A stretch of DNA of 64,000 bases from Butyricicoccus pullicaecorum (GCA_018365995.1 JAGZIY010000003.1:116041-180040), one strand, 5' to 3'. Shown: positions 40,681-50,558, counted from the stretch's first letter. The notes: generated by a model not told the origin, from the letters alone. Made by a program: numbers and translations.

Positions 40681-41268
40681 ATGGCGAAATTCCATCAATG
40701 GTTTCAAACGCTGGCACTGCCATTTGTTGAGCTTTCGTTTCATATTTATTTTGGTCTGCATGTGATTGGCAGAGAAAATCTGCCGGAAGGCGGCTGTGTG
40801 GTTTGTCCAAACCACACACAAAATTCCGATCCCCCGATTGCAGCGACCGCAATTTCAAATCGTCATAAAATGATGTGTATGGCGAAAAAGGAATTGTTTG
40901 ACATCAAAGGTCTGGGACCGCTCATCACATGGCTGGGAGCATTTCCGGTCGATCGCTCCCGGGCAGACTTGACAGCAATCAAAACTGCTTTGAAAACAGT
41001 AAAAGACGGTAAAAAGCTGATTATTTTCCCGCAGGGGACACGTGGAGCAGGGGAGGATGAGGCAAAGGACGGTGCGGCAATGCTCGCGATGAAAACCAAG
41101 GCACCAATCGTTCCCATGTACATTTCAGAGAACAAAAGATTTCGTTCTCGTGTGACAGTCATTATTGGAGAACCATTTATGCCGGAAGCGGACAGCAAGG
41201 ATTACAGCGCACTGTCTCATGAGATTTTACATCGGATTTACGCCTTGCGCCCGAAGGAGGATACATGA
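40681..41268 (+). CDS. plsC: 1-acyl-sn-glycerol-3-phosphate acyltransferase
   Basis: 195 residues. The catalytic H(x)4D motif is in 'CPNHTQNSDPP'. 'GAFPVDRSRADL' and 'IIFPQGTRGAGED' form the glycerol-phosphate and acyl-acceptor motifs, with an N-terminal hydrophobic segment for membrane association. It makes phosphatidic acid. ATG 40681 is five bases after the cmk stop; the stop overlaps the next start (ATGA). Confidence 0.93.
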   Translation: MAKFHQWFQTLALPFVELSFHIYFGLHVIGRENLPEGGCVVCPNHTQNSDPPIAATAISNRHKMMCMAKKELFDIKGLGPLITWLGAFPVDRSRADLTAIKTALKTVKDGKKLIIFPQGTRGAGEDEAKDGAAMLAMKTKAPIVPMYISENKRFRSRVTVIIGEPFMPEADSKDYSALSHEILHRIYALRPKEDT

Positions 41269-43208
41269 GTCAGGTTACAGTTGCAAAGTCGGCGGGCTTT
41301 TGCTTTGGCGTGCGTCGGGCAGTTGCGCTTGCCGAGAAGGAGGCTGCTCAAAATCAAGTAATTTACTCTTATGGAGAAATCATTCACAATACCCACGAGA
41401 TTAAGCGCCTTGAGGCGCTTGGAGTTTTCACCGCAGAACGGATTGAGGACATCCCAGACGGCTCTGCTGTACTCATTCGGGCACATGGTGTTGCCAAGGC
41501 AGTCTATGAAGCATTCGAGAAAAAAGGCTGCAAAATCCATGATGCGACCTGCATTTTTGTGTCACGGATCCATCGCTATGTAGAGGAAGAATCGGCTGCT
41601 GGGCGCAGAATCATTATTTTGGGCAGCAGAAATCATCCAGAGGTGCTCGGAATTGCCGGTTGGTGCGAAAATGCGCTGGTTTATGAAACTTCTGAACAGC
41701 TTTTAGAGGAATTAGACGCCTCTGGACTTGCATCGGATACGCCAATCAGCGTGGTTGGTCAAACAACGCTCAATCGGGCAAGTTGGAATATTTCTGTGAA
41801 GATTCTAAAAAAAAGGTATACAAACTGCAAAATATTTGATACAATATGTAAAGCTACGGATGAGCGTCAAAAAGAGGCTCGTTCTCTTGCTGGAAGATCG
41901 AACTGTATGGTTGTGATCGGGGATAAGAAAAGCTCGAACACCAAGCGCCTGTACGAAATCAGCGCTTCTCTCTGCCCACGTGTTCTTTATATCGAGGACG
42001 CGACCGAACTGAGAAAGTCAGATATCGAGGCACTTCGTGGCCTCACTGTGGGCATTACCGCAGGCGCGTCTACTCCGGCAAGGATAATTAAGGAGGTCAG
42101 TAACAACATGATGAGCGCAGAAACGAAAATCGAAATGAATGAGGATTTCGCCGCAATGCTGGAGGAATCTTTCAAAACTTTAAATAATGGAGATAAAGTC
42201 ACCGGTACCGTTATCGCGGTTTCCCCGACCGATGTACAGGTAGATTTGGGTGTAAAGCACACAGCTTATATTCCGGTATCTGAACTGTCTGATGATCCGG
42301 CTTATAAGGTAGAAGAGCATGTAAAGCCGGGCGACGAAATCGAGGCTGTTGTAGTCCGTGTAAACGACATGGAGGGCACTGTAACACTGTCCAAGAAGCG
42401 TGTTGACCAGCTCAAGGGCTGGGAGAGCATTGAGACTGCAAAGGAAGAGCATACCGCTGTTGAGGGTACTATCATTGAGGAGAACCGCGGCGGTGTCGTT
42501 GCGATTGCGTTTGGCGTTCGCGTATTCATTCCGGCATCTCAGACCGGTGTGCCCAAGGAAGAGTCTATGGCACAGCTGCTCAAGACCAAGCAGACATTTT
42601 ACATCACCGAAATCAACCGTCAGCGCAAGCGCGTTGTTGGCTCTATCCGTCAGGTTACACAGGAAGTGCGCAAGGCTGCGGCTGAGAAGGTTTGGGAGAC
42701 CATTGAGGTTGGTTCCGAGTACGAGGGCACAGTTAAGAGCCTGACCTCCTACGGCGCATTTGTTGATATTGGCGGCGTAGATGGCATGATTCATATTTCT
42801 GAACTGTCTTGGGGCCGTATTAAGCACCCTTCTGAAGTTGTTTCCATCGGTGACCATGTCAATGTATATGTAATCGCACTGGATAAGGAGAACAAGAAGA
42901 TTTCGCTGGGCTACAAGCGTCAGGAGGACAACCCGTGGAATATCTTCACTACCAACTTCCAAGTTGGCGATACTGCAACCGTTAAGATTCTGAAGTTCAT
43001 GCCGTTTGGTGCATTTGCTGAGATCGTTCCGGGCGTAGATGGTCTTATTCACATTTCTCAGATTTCCGATCATCGCATCGCAAAGGCTGAGGAGGCACTG
43101 ACTGTTGGTCAGGAAGTGGAAGCTAAGATTATCGACATTAACGATGAGAAGAAGAAGGTTTCTCTGTCTATTCGTGCACTGTTGGTTGACGGTGAGGACG
43201 AGGAGTAA
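41265..43208 (+). CDS. ispH: IspH-ribosomal protein S1 fusion
   Basis: 647 residues. Residues ~1-280 are 4-hydroxy-3-methylbut-2-enyl diphosphate reductase, with 'SAGFCFGVRRAVALAE', 'RAHGVAKAVYEAFEKKGC' and 'TICKATDERQKEA' carrying the cluster cysteines. Residues ~305-640 are four S1 RNA-binding repeats, such as 'GSEYEGTVKSLTSYGAFVDIGGVDGMIHISELS'. This fusion is known in Clostridia, joining the last step of MEP isoprenoid synthesis to an S1-like protein. Codon use shifts visibly at the join (42108 on, stronger bias), suggesting high expression of the S1 part. Confidence 0.95.
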   Translation: MSQVTVAKSAGFCFGVRRAVALAEKEAAQNQVIYSYGEIIHNTHEIKRLEALGVFTAERIEDIPDGSAVLIRAHGVAKAVYEAFEKKGCKIHDATCIFVSRIHRYVEEESAAGRRIIILGSRNHPEVLGIAGWCENALVYETSEQLLEELDASGLASDTPISVVGQTTLNRASWNISVKILKKRYTNCKIFDTICKATDERQKEARSLAGRSNCMVVIGDKKSSNTKRLYEISASLCPRVLYIEDATELRKSDIEALRGLTVGITAGASTPARIIKEVSNNMMSAETKIEMNEDFAAMLEESFKTLNNGDKVTGTVIAVSPTDVQVDLGVKHTAYIPVSELSDDPAYKVEEHVKPGDEIEAVVVRVNDMEGTVTLSKKRVDQLKGWESIETAKEEHTAVEGTIIEENRGGVVAIAFGVRVFIPASQTGVPKEESMAQLLKTKQTFYITEINRQRKRVVGSIRQVTQEVRKAAAEKVWETIEVGSEYEGTVKSLTSYGAFVDIGGVDGMIHISELSWGRIKHPSEVVSIGDHVNVYVIALDKENKKISLGYKRQEDNPWNIFTTNFQVGDTATVKILKFMPFGAFAEIVPGVDGLIHISQISDHRIAKAEEALTVGQEVEAKIIDINDEKKKVSLSIRALLVDGEDEE

Positions 43209-43261
43209 TCTCAATCAAAGTTGGTATATGGTTAACGTATGCTGATAACATAATGTCTTTT

Positions 43262-43303
43262 AAGACCTGAACAGACAAGCTGTTCAGGTCTTATCTGTTT
43301 TTT
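43262..43303 (+). terminator. Terminator of the cmk-ispH/rpsA operon
   Basis: Perfect 13-bp stem AAGACCTGAACAG/CTGTTCAGGTCTT and a TTTTTTT tail. Confidence 0.9.
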
Positions 43304-43326
43304 TAAGGAAATCATTTCTGTGCAGC

Positions 43327-43353
43327 ACATAAATAAATATATATGCATAAAAT
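43327..43353 (+). promoter_or_regulatory. Sigma-E-like promoter of yunB
   Basis: ACATAAA, 12-base spacer, CATAAAAT. The -10 is identical to that before the sigK element 2 recombinase operon. Confidence 0.45.
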
Positions 43354-43376
43354 GAAAGCAGGAAAGAGGTGGCATT

Positions 43377-44051
43377 ATGTATCACATGCGACGCCTGAAA
43401 ACCGGAAGACTGATTGTATTGATTGCAATCCCTTTTTTGTGCGTGATTATTTTTGTGCTGATGCTCAGTGGTCTGCGACCAGTCGTTTTGCAGTATGCAG
43501 AAAATTATATGGTACATGAAGCATCATTTGCACTTTATAGGGTAATGACGGATACCGTTTATCAGAATCGGGCAGAATATGAAAATCTGGTGCGATTGGA
43601 GCACGATGAACAGCAGGCTGTTACTGCACTTCGAACAGACGGCATTACAGCGAGCTACCTCAAAGTAGAAATTGCACAGGCAGTACATGAAGCAATCGAT
43701 CAGTTGGAAAAAAGCCAAATAAAAATTCCGCTTGGAACACTTTTGGGCTCGGACTGGTTCTCTGGGCAGGGACCGTTGGTACATGTTGGTGTGTCTGGTC
43801 TGGGAAATGTAGATGCAGATTTTATCAGTGCATTTCATGGGGCTGGGATCAATCAGACACGGCACCAGATGATTTTGGAGGTGACAGCCAATATTCAGAT
43901 TTTAACACGTCTGGGAAGTGTCGATACACAGGTAAAAAGTCAGATCCCAGTTTCGGACACTGTGATCGTTGGGCATGTACCCGAACAATATACCTATGTT
44001 AATGATACAGAGGACGATTTGCTTGGCAAAATCAATGATTATGCGAGATAG
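43377..44051 (+). CDS. yunB: Sporulation protein YunB
   Basis: 224 residues. One N-terminal helix (~residues 10-32) anchors an extracytoplasmic domain with 'IKIPLGTLLGSDWFSGQGP', 'HMILEVTANIQILTRLG' and 'SQIPVSDTVIVGHVPEQY'. These match YunB, a sigma-E-controlled mother-cell protein required for efficient sporulation in B. subtilis. GAAAGAGGTGG precedes the ATG. A separate unit between two housekeeping operons. Confidence 0.9.
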   Translation: MYHMRRLKTGRLIVLIAIPFLCVIIFVLMLSGLRPVVLQYAENYMVHEASFALYRVMTDTVYQNRAEYENLVRLEHDEQQAVTALRTDGITASYLKVEIAQAVHEAIDQLEKSQIKIPLGTLLGSDWFSGQGPLVHVGVSGLGNVDADFISAFHGAGINQTRHQMILEVTANIQILTRLGSVDTQVKSQIPVSDTVIVGHVPEQYTYVNDTEDDLLGKINDYAR

Positions 44052-44161
44052 AATAAAAGAGAAATTCTCTCTTTCTAAATCGGGAAAAATTTGATATAAT
44101 ACTAAATGTATGCTGGGATTGTTATGCGCACTATCTGCGTGGCATGTAGAAAGGAGTCGGA

Positions 44162-46141
44162 ATGGACGTTCAACAGGAAATGCAGTCTTTAAGAGAGCAG
44201 CTGCAATATCACAATAAAAAATATTATGATGAGGACGCACCTGAAATCTCCGATTATGATTATGACATGATGCAGCGTAAGCTGCGTGCGCTGGAGGCTG
44301 TGCATCCAGAATTTGCAGATGCAAATTCTCCGACACAGCGCATTGGCGGTGTGGCAAGTGAAAAGTTTTCTAAGGTCACCCATGCCTATCCACTTGAAAG
44401 CCTGCAAGATGTATTCTCGTTTGATGAACTATCAGAGTTCTATGAACGGGTTTCCGGCGTTGTGGAGCGGGCTGAATATGTTGTAGAATATAAAATCGAT
44501 GGGCTTTCAGTTGCTCTTGAATATATAGATGGTGTCTTTGTGCGCGGTGCAACCCGCGGCGATGGTCAGGTAGGGGAAGATGTTACCGAAAATCTGCAAA
44601 CGATTCAGGACATTCCTAAGGTACTCGAAAATGCACCGCCGCATTTGATTGTGCGCGGTGAAGTCTATATGCCGCGCACGGTTTTTGAAGAACTGAATGC
44701 GGAGCGAGAACTCAGGGAACAGCCGCTTTTGGCAAATCCACGCAATGCAGCAGCTGGTTCCCTCCGGCAGCTTGACAGTAAGATCACTGCCGAACGCAGA
44801 TTGTCTATTTTCTGCTTCAACATTCAAAATAGCGATGAACTGAGATTTACAAGTCATACAGAAGCGCTTGATTATTTGAAAAGACTGGGATTTCCGGTGA
44901 GCCCTTGCTATTCAGTTTTTTCCGATGCGGCAGATGTGCGGGCGGAAATTGCGCGAATGGGAGAAACACGCGGTACACTGGATTTTGATATTGATGGCGC
45001 GGTTGTTAAGGTCAATGACTTTGCACAGCGTGCGGCTCTTGGCTCCACAGCAAAGTTTCCCAGATGGGCAGCGGCATATAAGTATCCGCCGGAAATTAAG
45101 GAAACGCTGTTAACAGATATTGTCATTTCCGTCGGTAGAACCGGTGTACTCACACCCAATGCAGTATTGGAGCCTGTAAGACTTGCGGGTACGACCGTAT
45201 CGCGTGCAACACTCCACAATCGTGATTTTATTCGAGAGCTGGATATTCGTGTGGGAGATACCGTGCGTGTGCGCAAGGCAGGAGAAATTATTCCCGAAAT
45301 TATTGGAGTCAATCTGGACAAGCGCCCCGTAGATGTGCTGCCCTATGAAATGCCTGAAACCTGTCCGGTGTGTGGAGCACCGGTCTATGAGGACCCTGAT
45401 GAGGCCGCTATACGCTGCACCGGCGCCGAATGTCCAGCACAGCTTTTGCGCAATTTGATGCACTTTGCATCGCGTGATGCCATGGATATTGATGGCTGCG
45501 GTGAAGGTGTGCTCAAGACACTGATTGCGGCAGGACTGGTGAAATCCGCGGCAGACCTTTATAAGCTGCAGGCTTCGGAACTTGAGCAGCTGGAGCGTAT
45601 GGGGAAAAAATCAGCTGAAAATCTGGTGGACAGCATTGCAGAGAGCAAAACACGTGATTTGTCCAGATTATTATTTGCATTTGGCATCCGTCATGTAGGG
45701 CAGAAGGCAGGAAAAATCCTTTCCAGCCATTTTGGCACGCTAGATGCTTTGCTTGCGGCACCGGTGGAGGAAATCACAGAAATTCGTGATATTGGGCAAA
45801 CGACAGCGGAGAGCATTGCTGTTTGGCGTACGCAGGAGCAGTCGGGACACCTCATTGCGGAACTGCGTGCAGCTGGAGTGAATTTTACGGGCGAACAGCA
45901 GGTGAAGGGAGATACTTTTGCAGGGCAAACGATTGTCGCAACAGGATCCTTGACCCGCTTTTCGCGCAAGGAGATCAATGATCTCATTGAGTCTTTGGGT
46001 GGTAAGGCGGCGGGTTCGGTTTCTAAGAAAACGAGCCTTGTCGTGGCCGGGGAAAATGCAGGCTCCAAGCTCAAAAAGGCAGAGGAGTTGGGGATTCCGG
46101 TGGTCGACGAACAGGAATTTGCCCGTATGATCGGGTTGTAA
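44162..46141 (+). CDS. ligA: NAD-dependent DNA ligase
   Basis: 659 residues with all LigA modules. The Ia domain has 'QYHNKKYYDEDAPEISDYDYD', and the adenylated Lys is in 'EYKIDGLSVAL'. The OB fold precedes a four-Cys zinc finger ('CPVCGAPV...CTGAECPAQ'), HhH repeats ('LFAFGIRHVGQKAG') and a C-terminal BRCT domain (~585-659). Joins Okazaki fragments. AAAGGAG precedes the ATG. A TATAAT lies at 44095-44100. Length is standard. Confidence 0.97.
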   Translation: MDVQQEMQSLREQLQYHNKKYYDEDAPEISDYDYDMMQRKLRALEAVHPEFADANSPTQRIGGVASEKFSKVTHAYPLESLQDVFSFDELSEFYERVSGVVERAEYVVEYKIDGLSVALEYIDGVFVRGATRGDGQVGEDVTENLQTIQDIPKVLENAPPHLIVRGEVYMPRTVFEELNAERELREQPLLANPRNAAAGSLRQLDSKITAERRLSIFCFNIQNSDELRFTSHTEALDYLKRLGFPVSPCYSVFSDAADVRAEIARMGETRGTLDFDIDGAVVKVNDFAQRAALGSTAKFPRWAAAYKYPPEIKETLLTDIVISVGRTGVLTPNAVLEPVRLAGTTVSRATLHNRDFIRELDIRVGDTVRVRKAGEIIPEIIGVNLDKRPVDVLPYEMPETCPVCGAPVYEDPDEAAIRCTGAECPAQLLRNLMHFASRDAMDIDGCGEGVLKTLIAAGLVKSAADLYKLQASELEQLERMGKKSAENLVDSIAESKTRDLSRLLFAFGIRHVGQKAGKILSSHFGTLDALLAAPVEEITEIRDIGQTTAESIAVWRTQEQSGHLIAELRAAGVNFTGEQQVKGDTFAGQTIVATGSLTRFSRKEINDLIESLGGKAAGSVSKKTSLVVAGENAGSKLKKAEELGIPVVDEQEFARMIGL

Positions 46142-46181
46142 AAATCTTATATGGATTTCAAATACAGGAGGACAACAAGTC

Positions 46182-46469
46182 ATGGCAATTACCAGACAGG
46201 AAATGGAACATATTGCCGCGTTGGCGCGGCTGGAAATGAGCGGCGAGCATTTTGACCGTTTGGCTGACGATATGCAGAATATCGTGGGTATGGTGGACAA
46301 GTTACAGCAGCTCGATTTGGGTGATATCACTGATGTTATCAATACCGAGCGCAAGAATGCACTGCGCGAGGATGTTGTGGTACAGGAGTATACACCTGAA
46401 GAATTGATCGAGCCGAATGCGCCTGATTTTCAGGCGGGTGGCGTAGCCGTACCGAGAGTTGTGGAATAA
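46182..46469 (+). CDS. gatC: Asp-tRNA(Asn)/Glu-tRNA(Gln) amidotransferase subunit C
   Basis: 95 residues. 'EMEHIAALARLEMS', 'MQNIVGMVDKLQQLD' and the C-terminal '...LREDVV...APDFQAGGVAVPRVVE' are typical of GatC, the belt-like subunit that holds GatA and GatB together. First gene of the gatCAB operon, 40 bases after ligA, with AGGAGGA upstream. Confidence 0.95.
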   Translation: MAITRQEMEHIAALARLEMSGEHFDRLADDMQNIVGMVDKLQQLDLGDITDVINTERKNALREDVVVQEYTPEELIEPNAPDFQAGGVAVPRVVE

Positions 46470-46481
46470 GAGGTGGACAGC

Positions 46482-47951
46482 ATGGAATTGTTTAAGAAAA
46501 CAGCATCTGAGCTTTCTGAACTGCTTGCAAAAAAGGAAATCAGCGCAGTTGAACTGACAAAAGATGTTTTAGCGCGTACTGGGACCGTAGAGGAAAAGGT
46601 GGGTGCATACATCACTGTAACTGAGGAAGCTGCACTGGCACAGGCTGAGGCGGTTGATGTAAAGCGCACAGCGGGTGAGAGTTTGTCTGCGTTGGCTGGT
46701 ATTCCGGTTGCAATCAAGGATAATATCTGTACCAAGGGGACATTGACAACTTGTGCATCAAAGATGCTGCAAAATTTTAATCCACCGTACAATGCAACGG
46801 TTGTGGACAAGCTGCTCGAACAAAATGCAGTGCTGACAGGTAAGGTCAACATGGACGAGTTTGCAATGGGGTCATCTTGTGAGAATTCTGCAATGAAGCT
46901 GACCCATAATCCACACGACCTGTCTCGTGTACCAGGTGGTTCTTCCGGCGGTTCTGCGGCGGTTGTTGCTGCCGGTGAGGTGCCGCTTGCACTGGGGTCG
47001 GATACCGGCGGATCGATTCGTCAGCCGGCATCTTTCTGCGGCGTAGTCGGTTTAAAGCCCACCTATGGTGCGGTTTCACGCTATGGTTTGATTGCTTTTG
47101 CATCTTCTCTTGATCAGATCGGTCCTTTTGGTCGTTCGGTGGAGGATACGGCAATGCTGCTGGACGCCATTACAGGCTATGATCCGACACATGATTCTAC
47201 CTCTGTGCAGGCTCCGTTTGCCGGTTCCGTGCGTGCAAACCTGAATCCTGATATGAAGGGCATGAAGGTAGGTCTGCCCAAGGAGTATTTTGGTGAGGGT
47301 ATTTCTGAGGAAGTGAAGAAAGCAGTTCTTGCAGCTGCCGACCAGTATAAGGCGATGGGCGCAGAGGTGTTCGAAATTTCTCTGCCGCTCGCGGATTATG
47401 CACTGCCGATTTATTATATTCTATCCTCCGCAGAGGCGTCCTCGAACCTTGCGCGCTTTGATGGCATCAAGTATGGCTATCGCACCCCGAATGCGGGCGA
47501 TGACTTGATTGATCTCTATGTGAAATCCCGTTCTGAGGGCTTTGGTGAGGAAGTACAGCGCCGCATTATGTTGGGAACCTATGTGCTGTCTTCTGGCTAC
47601 TATGACGCGTACTATAAAAAGGCACGTGCTGCACAGCGCAAGATTAAGGAAGAATTTGCAAATGCGTTTAACAAGTGCGATGTGATTTTGACACCAGTTG
47701 CACCAACAACCGCATATGAAATTGGTGCAAAAACGACAGATCCGCTTGAAATGTATGCAGGAGATATCTGTACGGTCAGCATCAATATTGCAGGTCTGCC
47801 CGGCTTGGTTCAGCCTTGCGGCTTTGACAGCAGTAAGATGCCGATTGGTATGCAGCTAATCGGTCGTCCGTTCGGTGAGCAGACGCTGCTCAATGCTGGT
47901 CTTGCCTTTGAACAGGCTTCTGGACTGAAAAACATCATTGCGGCACTGTAA
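46482..47951 (+). CDS. gatA: Asp/Glu-tRNA amidotransferase subunit A
   Basis: 489 residues, an amidase-signature enzyme: Lys in 'VAIKDNICTKG', the Gly/Ser loop 'GGSSGGSAAVVAAGE' and 'LGSDTGGSIRQPASFCG' with the Ser-cis-Ser-Lys triad. It releases ammonia from glutamine for transfer to the mischarged tRNA. ATG 46482 follows AGAGGTGG; a GTG nine bases upstream is less likely. Middle gene of gatCAB. Confidence 0.97.
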   Translation: MELFKKTASELSELLAKKEISAVELTKDVLARTGTVEEKVGAYITVTEEAALAQAEAVDVKRTAGESLSALAGIPVAIKDNICTKGTLTTCASKMLQNFNPPYNATVVDKLLEQNAVLTGKVNMDEFAMGSSCENSAMKLTHNPHDLSRVPGGSSGGSAAVVAAGEVPLALGSDTGGSIRQPASFCGVVGLKPTYGAVSRYGLIAFASSLDQIGPFGRSVEDTAMLLDAITGYDPTHDSTSVQAPFAGSVRANLNPDMKGMKVGLPKEYFGEGISEEVKKAVLAAADQYKAMGAEVFEISLPLADYALPIYYILSSAEASSNLARFDGIKYGYRTPNAGDDLIDLYVKSRSEGFGEEVQRRIMLGTYVLSSGYYDAYYKKARAAQRKIKEEFANAFNKCDVILTPVAPTTAYEIGAKTTDPLEMYAGDICTVSINIAGLPGLVQPCGFDSSKMPIGMQLIGRPFGEQTLLNAGLAFEQASGLKNIIAAL

Positions 47952-47971
47952 AAGAGAGGAGCGACATCAGA

Positions 47972-49402
47972 ATGAAATACGAAGCTGTCATCGGTCTTGA
48001 GGTGCACGCAGAGCTGTCCACCAAGAGCAAGATTTTTTGTGCGTGCGGGGCTGGGTTCGGTGCGCCAATCAATACACACACCTGTCCGGTTTGTACAGGT
48101 ATGCCGGGCGCGCTTCCGGTATTGAACCGTGAGGTGGTACACTATGCAGCAAAAATGGGATTGGCAACAGGCTGCACCATCAATCGGCTGTGCAAGTCCG
48201 ACCGTAAGAATTATTTTTATCCTGACCTTCCGAAAGCATATCAGATTTCGCAGTTTGATGTGCCGATTTGTGAAAACGGTGAAGTATTTTTCTATGTAGA
48301 CGGGGAGAAGAAGTCCTGCCGTCTGGAACGAATTCACTTTGAGGAAGATGCTGGAAAGCTGCTTCATGATGAGATTGACGGCACTGTGGTTGACTTTAAT
48401 CGCTGTGGTGTGCCGCTCATTGAGATGGTCACACGTCCGGATTTACATTCCTCTGCTGAGGCAAAGGAATTTTTGGAGATGATTAAGACAACACTGTCTT
48501 ATCTGGATATCTGTGACTGTAAGATGGAGGAAGGTTCCATTCGCTGCGATATCAATGTATCTATCCGTCCAGAGGGAAGCACAGAACTTGGAACCCGTGT
48601 AGAAATGAAGAATGTCAACACCTTCTCCGGCGCAGTTCGTGCAATTGATTATGAAATTGCACGACAGATCGATGTTGTGGAGCATGGCGGAACCATTCAG
48701 CAGGAGACTCGCCGCTGGGACGATGTAAAACTCAAAAATACGGTGATGCGTACTAAGGAAGATGCGCAGGATTACCGTTATTTCCCAGATCCAGATTTGA
48801 TTGCAGTTGAAATTGACGATGTATGGATGCAGAAGATTGAGAGTGAGATTCCAGAACTTCCGATTTCTCGTTATGAACGCTATCTGAACGAATATGGTAT
48901 GACCGCAATGGAGGCACGTCAGTTGATGGATTCCTTTGCAAAGGCGAGCATGCTCGATGCTGCTGCCGCCTCTGGAAAGGTAAAGCCGAAAGCAGCAGCA
49001 AACTGGATCCTTTCGGATATTTCTAAATATCTCAATGATAAGGATGTGGCACTGGAAGAAACTAAGTTGACCGCAGATAAGTTGGTGGATCTCATTCAAC
49101 TCATCGATCAGGGTACCATTTCGGGTGCCGCAGGTAAGAAAGTTTTGACACAGCTGTTTGAGACAGATGAGACCGCTGAGCAGATTGTAGAGCGCTTGGG
49201 GCTTAAGCAGGTGTCTGATGAGGGTGCGATTCTTTCCATTGTACAAGAGGTGCTTGCAAAGAATGAAAAGGCAGTTTCCGACTTTAAGGCTGGCAAGAAT
49301 GTGACTGGATTCCTTGTGGGTCAGTGCATGAAGGCTTCACGTGGTCAGGGCAATCCGCAAATCATCAATAAGCTGCTGGCAGAGGAGCTTGCAAAGCTCT
49401 AA
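47972..49402 (+). CDS. gatB: Asp/Glu-tRNA amidotransferase subunit B
   Basis: 476 residues. 'AVIGLEVHAELSTKSKIFC', the Cys pair 'CPVCTGMPG', 'RKNYFYPDLPKAYQISQ' and the C-terminal YqeY-like helical tail ending 'QIINKLLAEELAKL' define GatB, which activates the mischarged tRNA. Strong codon bias. GAGGAG precedes the ATG. Confidence 0.97.
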   Translation: MKYEAVIGLEVHAELSTKSKIFCACGAGFGAPINTHTCPVCTGMPGALPVLNREVVHYAAKMGLATGCTINRLCKSDRKNYFYPDLPKAYQISQFDVPICENGEVFFYVDGEKKSCRLERIHFEEDAGKLLHDEIDGTVVDFNRCGVPLIEMVTRPDLHSSAEAKEFLEMIKTTLSYLDICDCKMEEGSIRCDINVSIRPEGSTELGTRVEMKNVNTFSGAVRAIDYEIARQIDVVEHGGTIQQETRRWDDVKLKNTVMRTKEDAQDYRYFPDPDLIAVEIDDVWMQKIESEIPELPISRYERYLNEYGMTAMEARQLMDSFAKASMLDAAAASGKVKPKAAANWILSDISKYLNDKDVALEETKLTADKLVDLIQLIDQGTISGAAGKKVLTQLFETDETAEQIVERLGLKQVSDEGAILSIVQEVLAKNEKAVSDFKAGKNVTGFLVGQCMKASRGQGNPQIINKLLAEELAKL

Positions 49403-49460
49403 GTGCCGGAAATCCGTGTGGCACAAACGGGTGCCGCCGCCAGAGAAAGGAGTTTCTGTC

Positions 49461-49859
49461 ATGGCAGATAATAGAAATGATAAAGAACTTGATCAGGGCA
49501 AACGTCCTGTGTTTGAACTGAGAATCCCGAAAAAATTGGATTTTGTATTTGGTGTAGATGAAGTTTATTCCTATGACAAGAGTACCATTTTGGCAGGTCA
49601 GATTTTCCAAGGAAGGATTGCACCCGGTGCAATCGTGTCCTATGGTGAGATTGGTCCCAAGAAAGAGCCGACAGAGTTCTTTGCGTGCTTTGTAAGTAAT
49701 ATACAGGTTCCGAATGAGCAGAGCAAGACCATGGAAACTGTGCAGTCTGCGTCTCGTGATGGTGCAATGGGTGGACGTTGTGCGCTGGTGATTGCAGAGC
49801 GTGATGCAAAATTCTTTAAGCCCGGCGGCATTGTGTTTACAAGTAAAGAACAAAAGTAA
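49461..49859 (+). CDS. Orphan EF-Tu domain 2-like protein
   Basis: 132 residues. After a polar N-terminus, the body (~residues 25-128) follows the translation-GTPase domain 2 barrel: 'FVFGVDEVYSYDKSTILAGQIFQGRIAPGAIVSYG', a middle 'FVSNIQVPNEQSKTMETV' and a last strand 'FKPGGIVF'. No GTPase domain is present. AAAGGAG precedes the ATG, 58 bases after gatB, so it may be co-transcribed with gatCAB. I do not know a function. A ribosome- or tRNA-related adaptor is conceivable, but only the fold resemblance is seen. Confidence 0.6.
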   Translation: MADNRNDKELDQGKRPVFELRIPKKLDFVFGVDEVYSYDKSTILAGQIFQGRIAPGAIVSYGEIGPKKEPTEFFACFVSNIQVPNEQSKTMETVQSASRDGAMGGRCALVIAERDAKFFKPGGIVFTSKEQK

Positions 49860-49887
49860 TATCAATGCGATAGCATGTAGCAGAGCA

Positions 49888-49926
49888 AAAGCGGTGCAGG
49901 CGGATAAAGCCAGCACCGCTTTATTT
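49888..49926 (+). terminator. Intrinsic terminator
   Basis: AAAGCGGTGC/GCACCGCTTT stem followed by TTATTTG. The gap 49927-50097 shows no gene. Confidence 0.75.
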
Positions 49927-50097
49927 GTTTTATTGCGGGAAATGACATTGTGTATTGTACGGTGGTTTGTATTAAATGAGAGGTTCAAACTCTGCCTTAG
50001 AGATAAGCTGGCTATAAAGAAAAACATGATATTATGCAATTGAAATGGAAGGCTGACGGCTCTAATAGATAAGAGAACAGAAAAGGAGGGGATATTT

Positions 50098-50558
50098 ATG
50101 GATGCGATGACATTTGCATCCCGTGTTCAGGAAATCCGTACACAGCTATACCGTACAGCCTATGGATATTTGGGAAACGAGCAGGATAGTTTAGATGCTG
50201 TGGGAGAGGCGGTTTATCAGGGGTATCGTGCGCGTAAGGGTTTACGCAGACCAGAGTATTTTACGACATGGATGACACGAATTTTAATTCATATTTGTTA
50301 TAAGGAAATCAAGCGGCGCACAAAGCAAGGTCTGGAAGAATTTTCGGAGATCAGGGCAATTTTGACCATCTTTCTTTACAGGAGGCGTTAGAGCATTTAC
50401 CAGAATCGCTGCGTCAGGTAATCATTTTGCGCTATTTTACAGGGCTGACCTTGACAGAGGCAGCTGAGGCTTTAGGGATTCCGCAGGGAACTGTTGTGAC
50501 GCGCCAGCGGCGTGCACTTGCGCTGCTGCGTGTGGAGTTGGAGGAGGATGAGGTGTGA
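50098..50558 (+). pseudogene. ECF-type sigma factor, frameshifted
   Basis: Region 2 is intact in the first frame ('LYRTAYGYLGNEQDSLDAVGEAVYQGYRA', 'YFTTWMTRILIHICYKEIKRR'). Near 50341-50352 the coding shifts by one base. Region 4 continues in the other frame ('LPESLRQVIILRYFTGLTLTEAAEALGIPQGTVVTRQRRAL') to a TGA at 50556-50558. As written, the first frame ends at 50391. No slippery heptamer fits a programmed -1 shift. It overlaps the downstream anti-sigma-like gene, the usual operon layout. Decay or a sequence error are both possible. Confidence 0.8.

Noticed and set aside
42180..43214. Long minus-strand frame opposite the S1 repeats.
   Set aside because: An antisense shadow created by the strongly biased codons of the ispH-rpsA gene; no ribosome site or recognisable domain.
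50338..50356. Programmed -1 ribosomal frameshift in the ECF sigma gene.
   Set aside because: No X-XXY-YYZ slippery heptamer is in frame, and the partner gene has two further shifts, so decay or sequence error is simpler.
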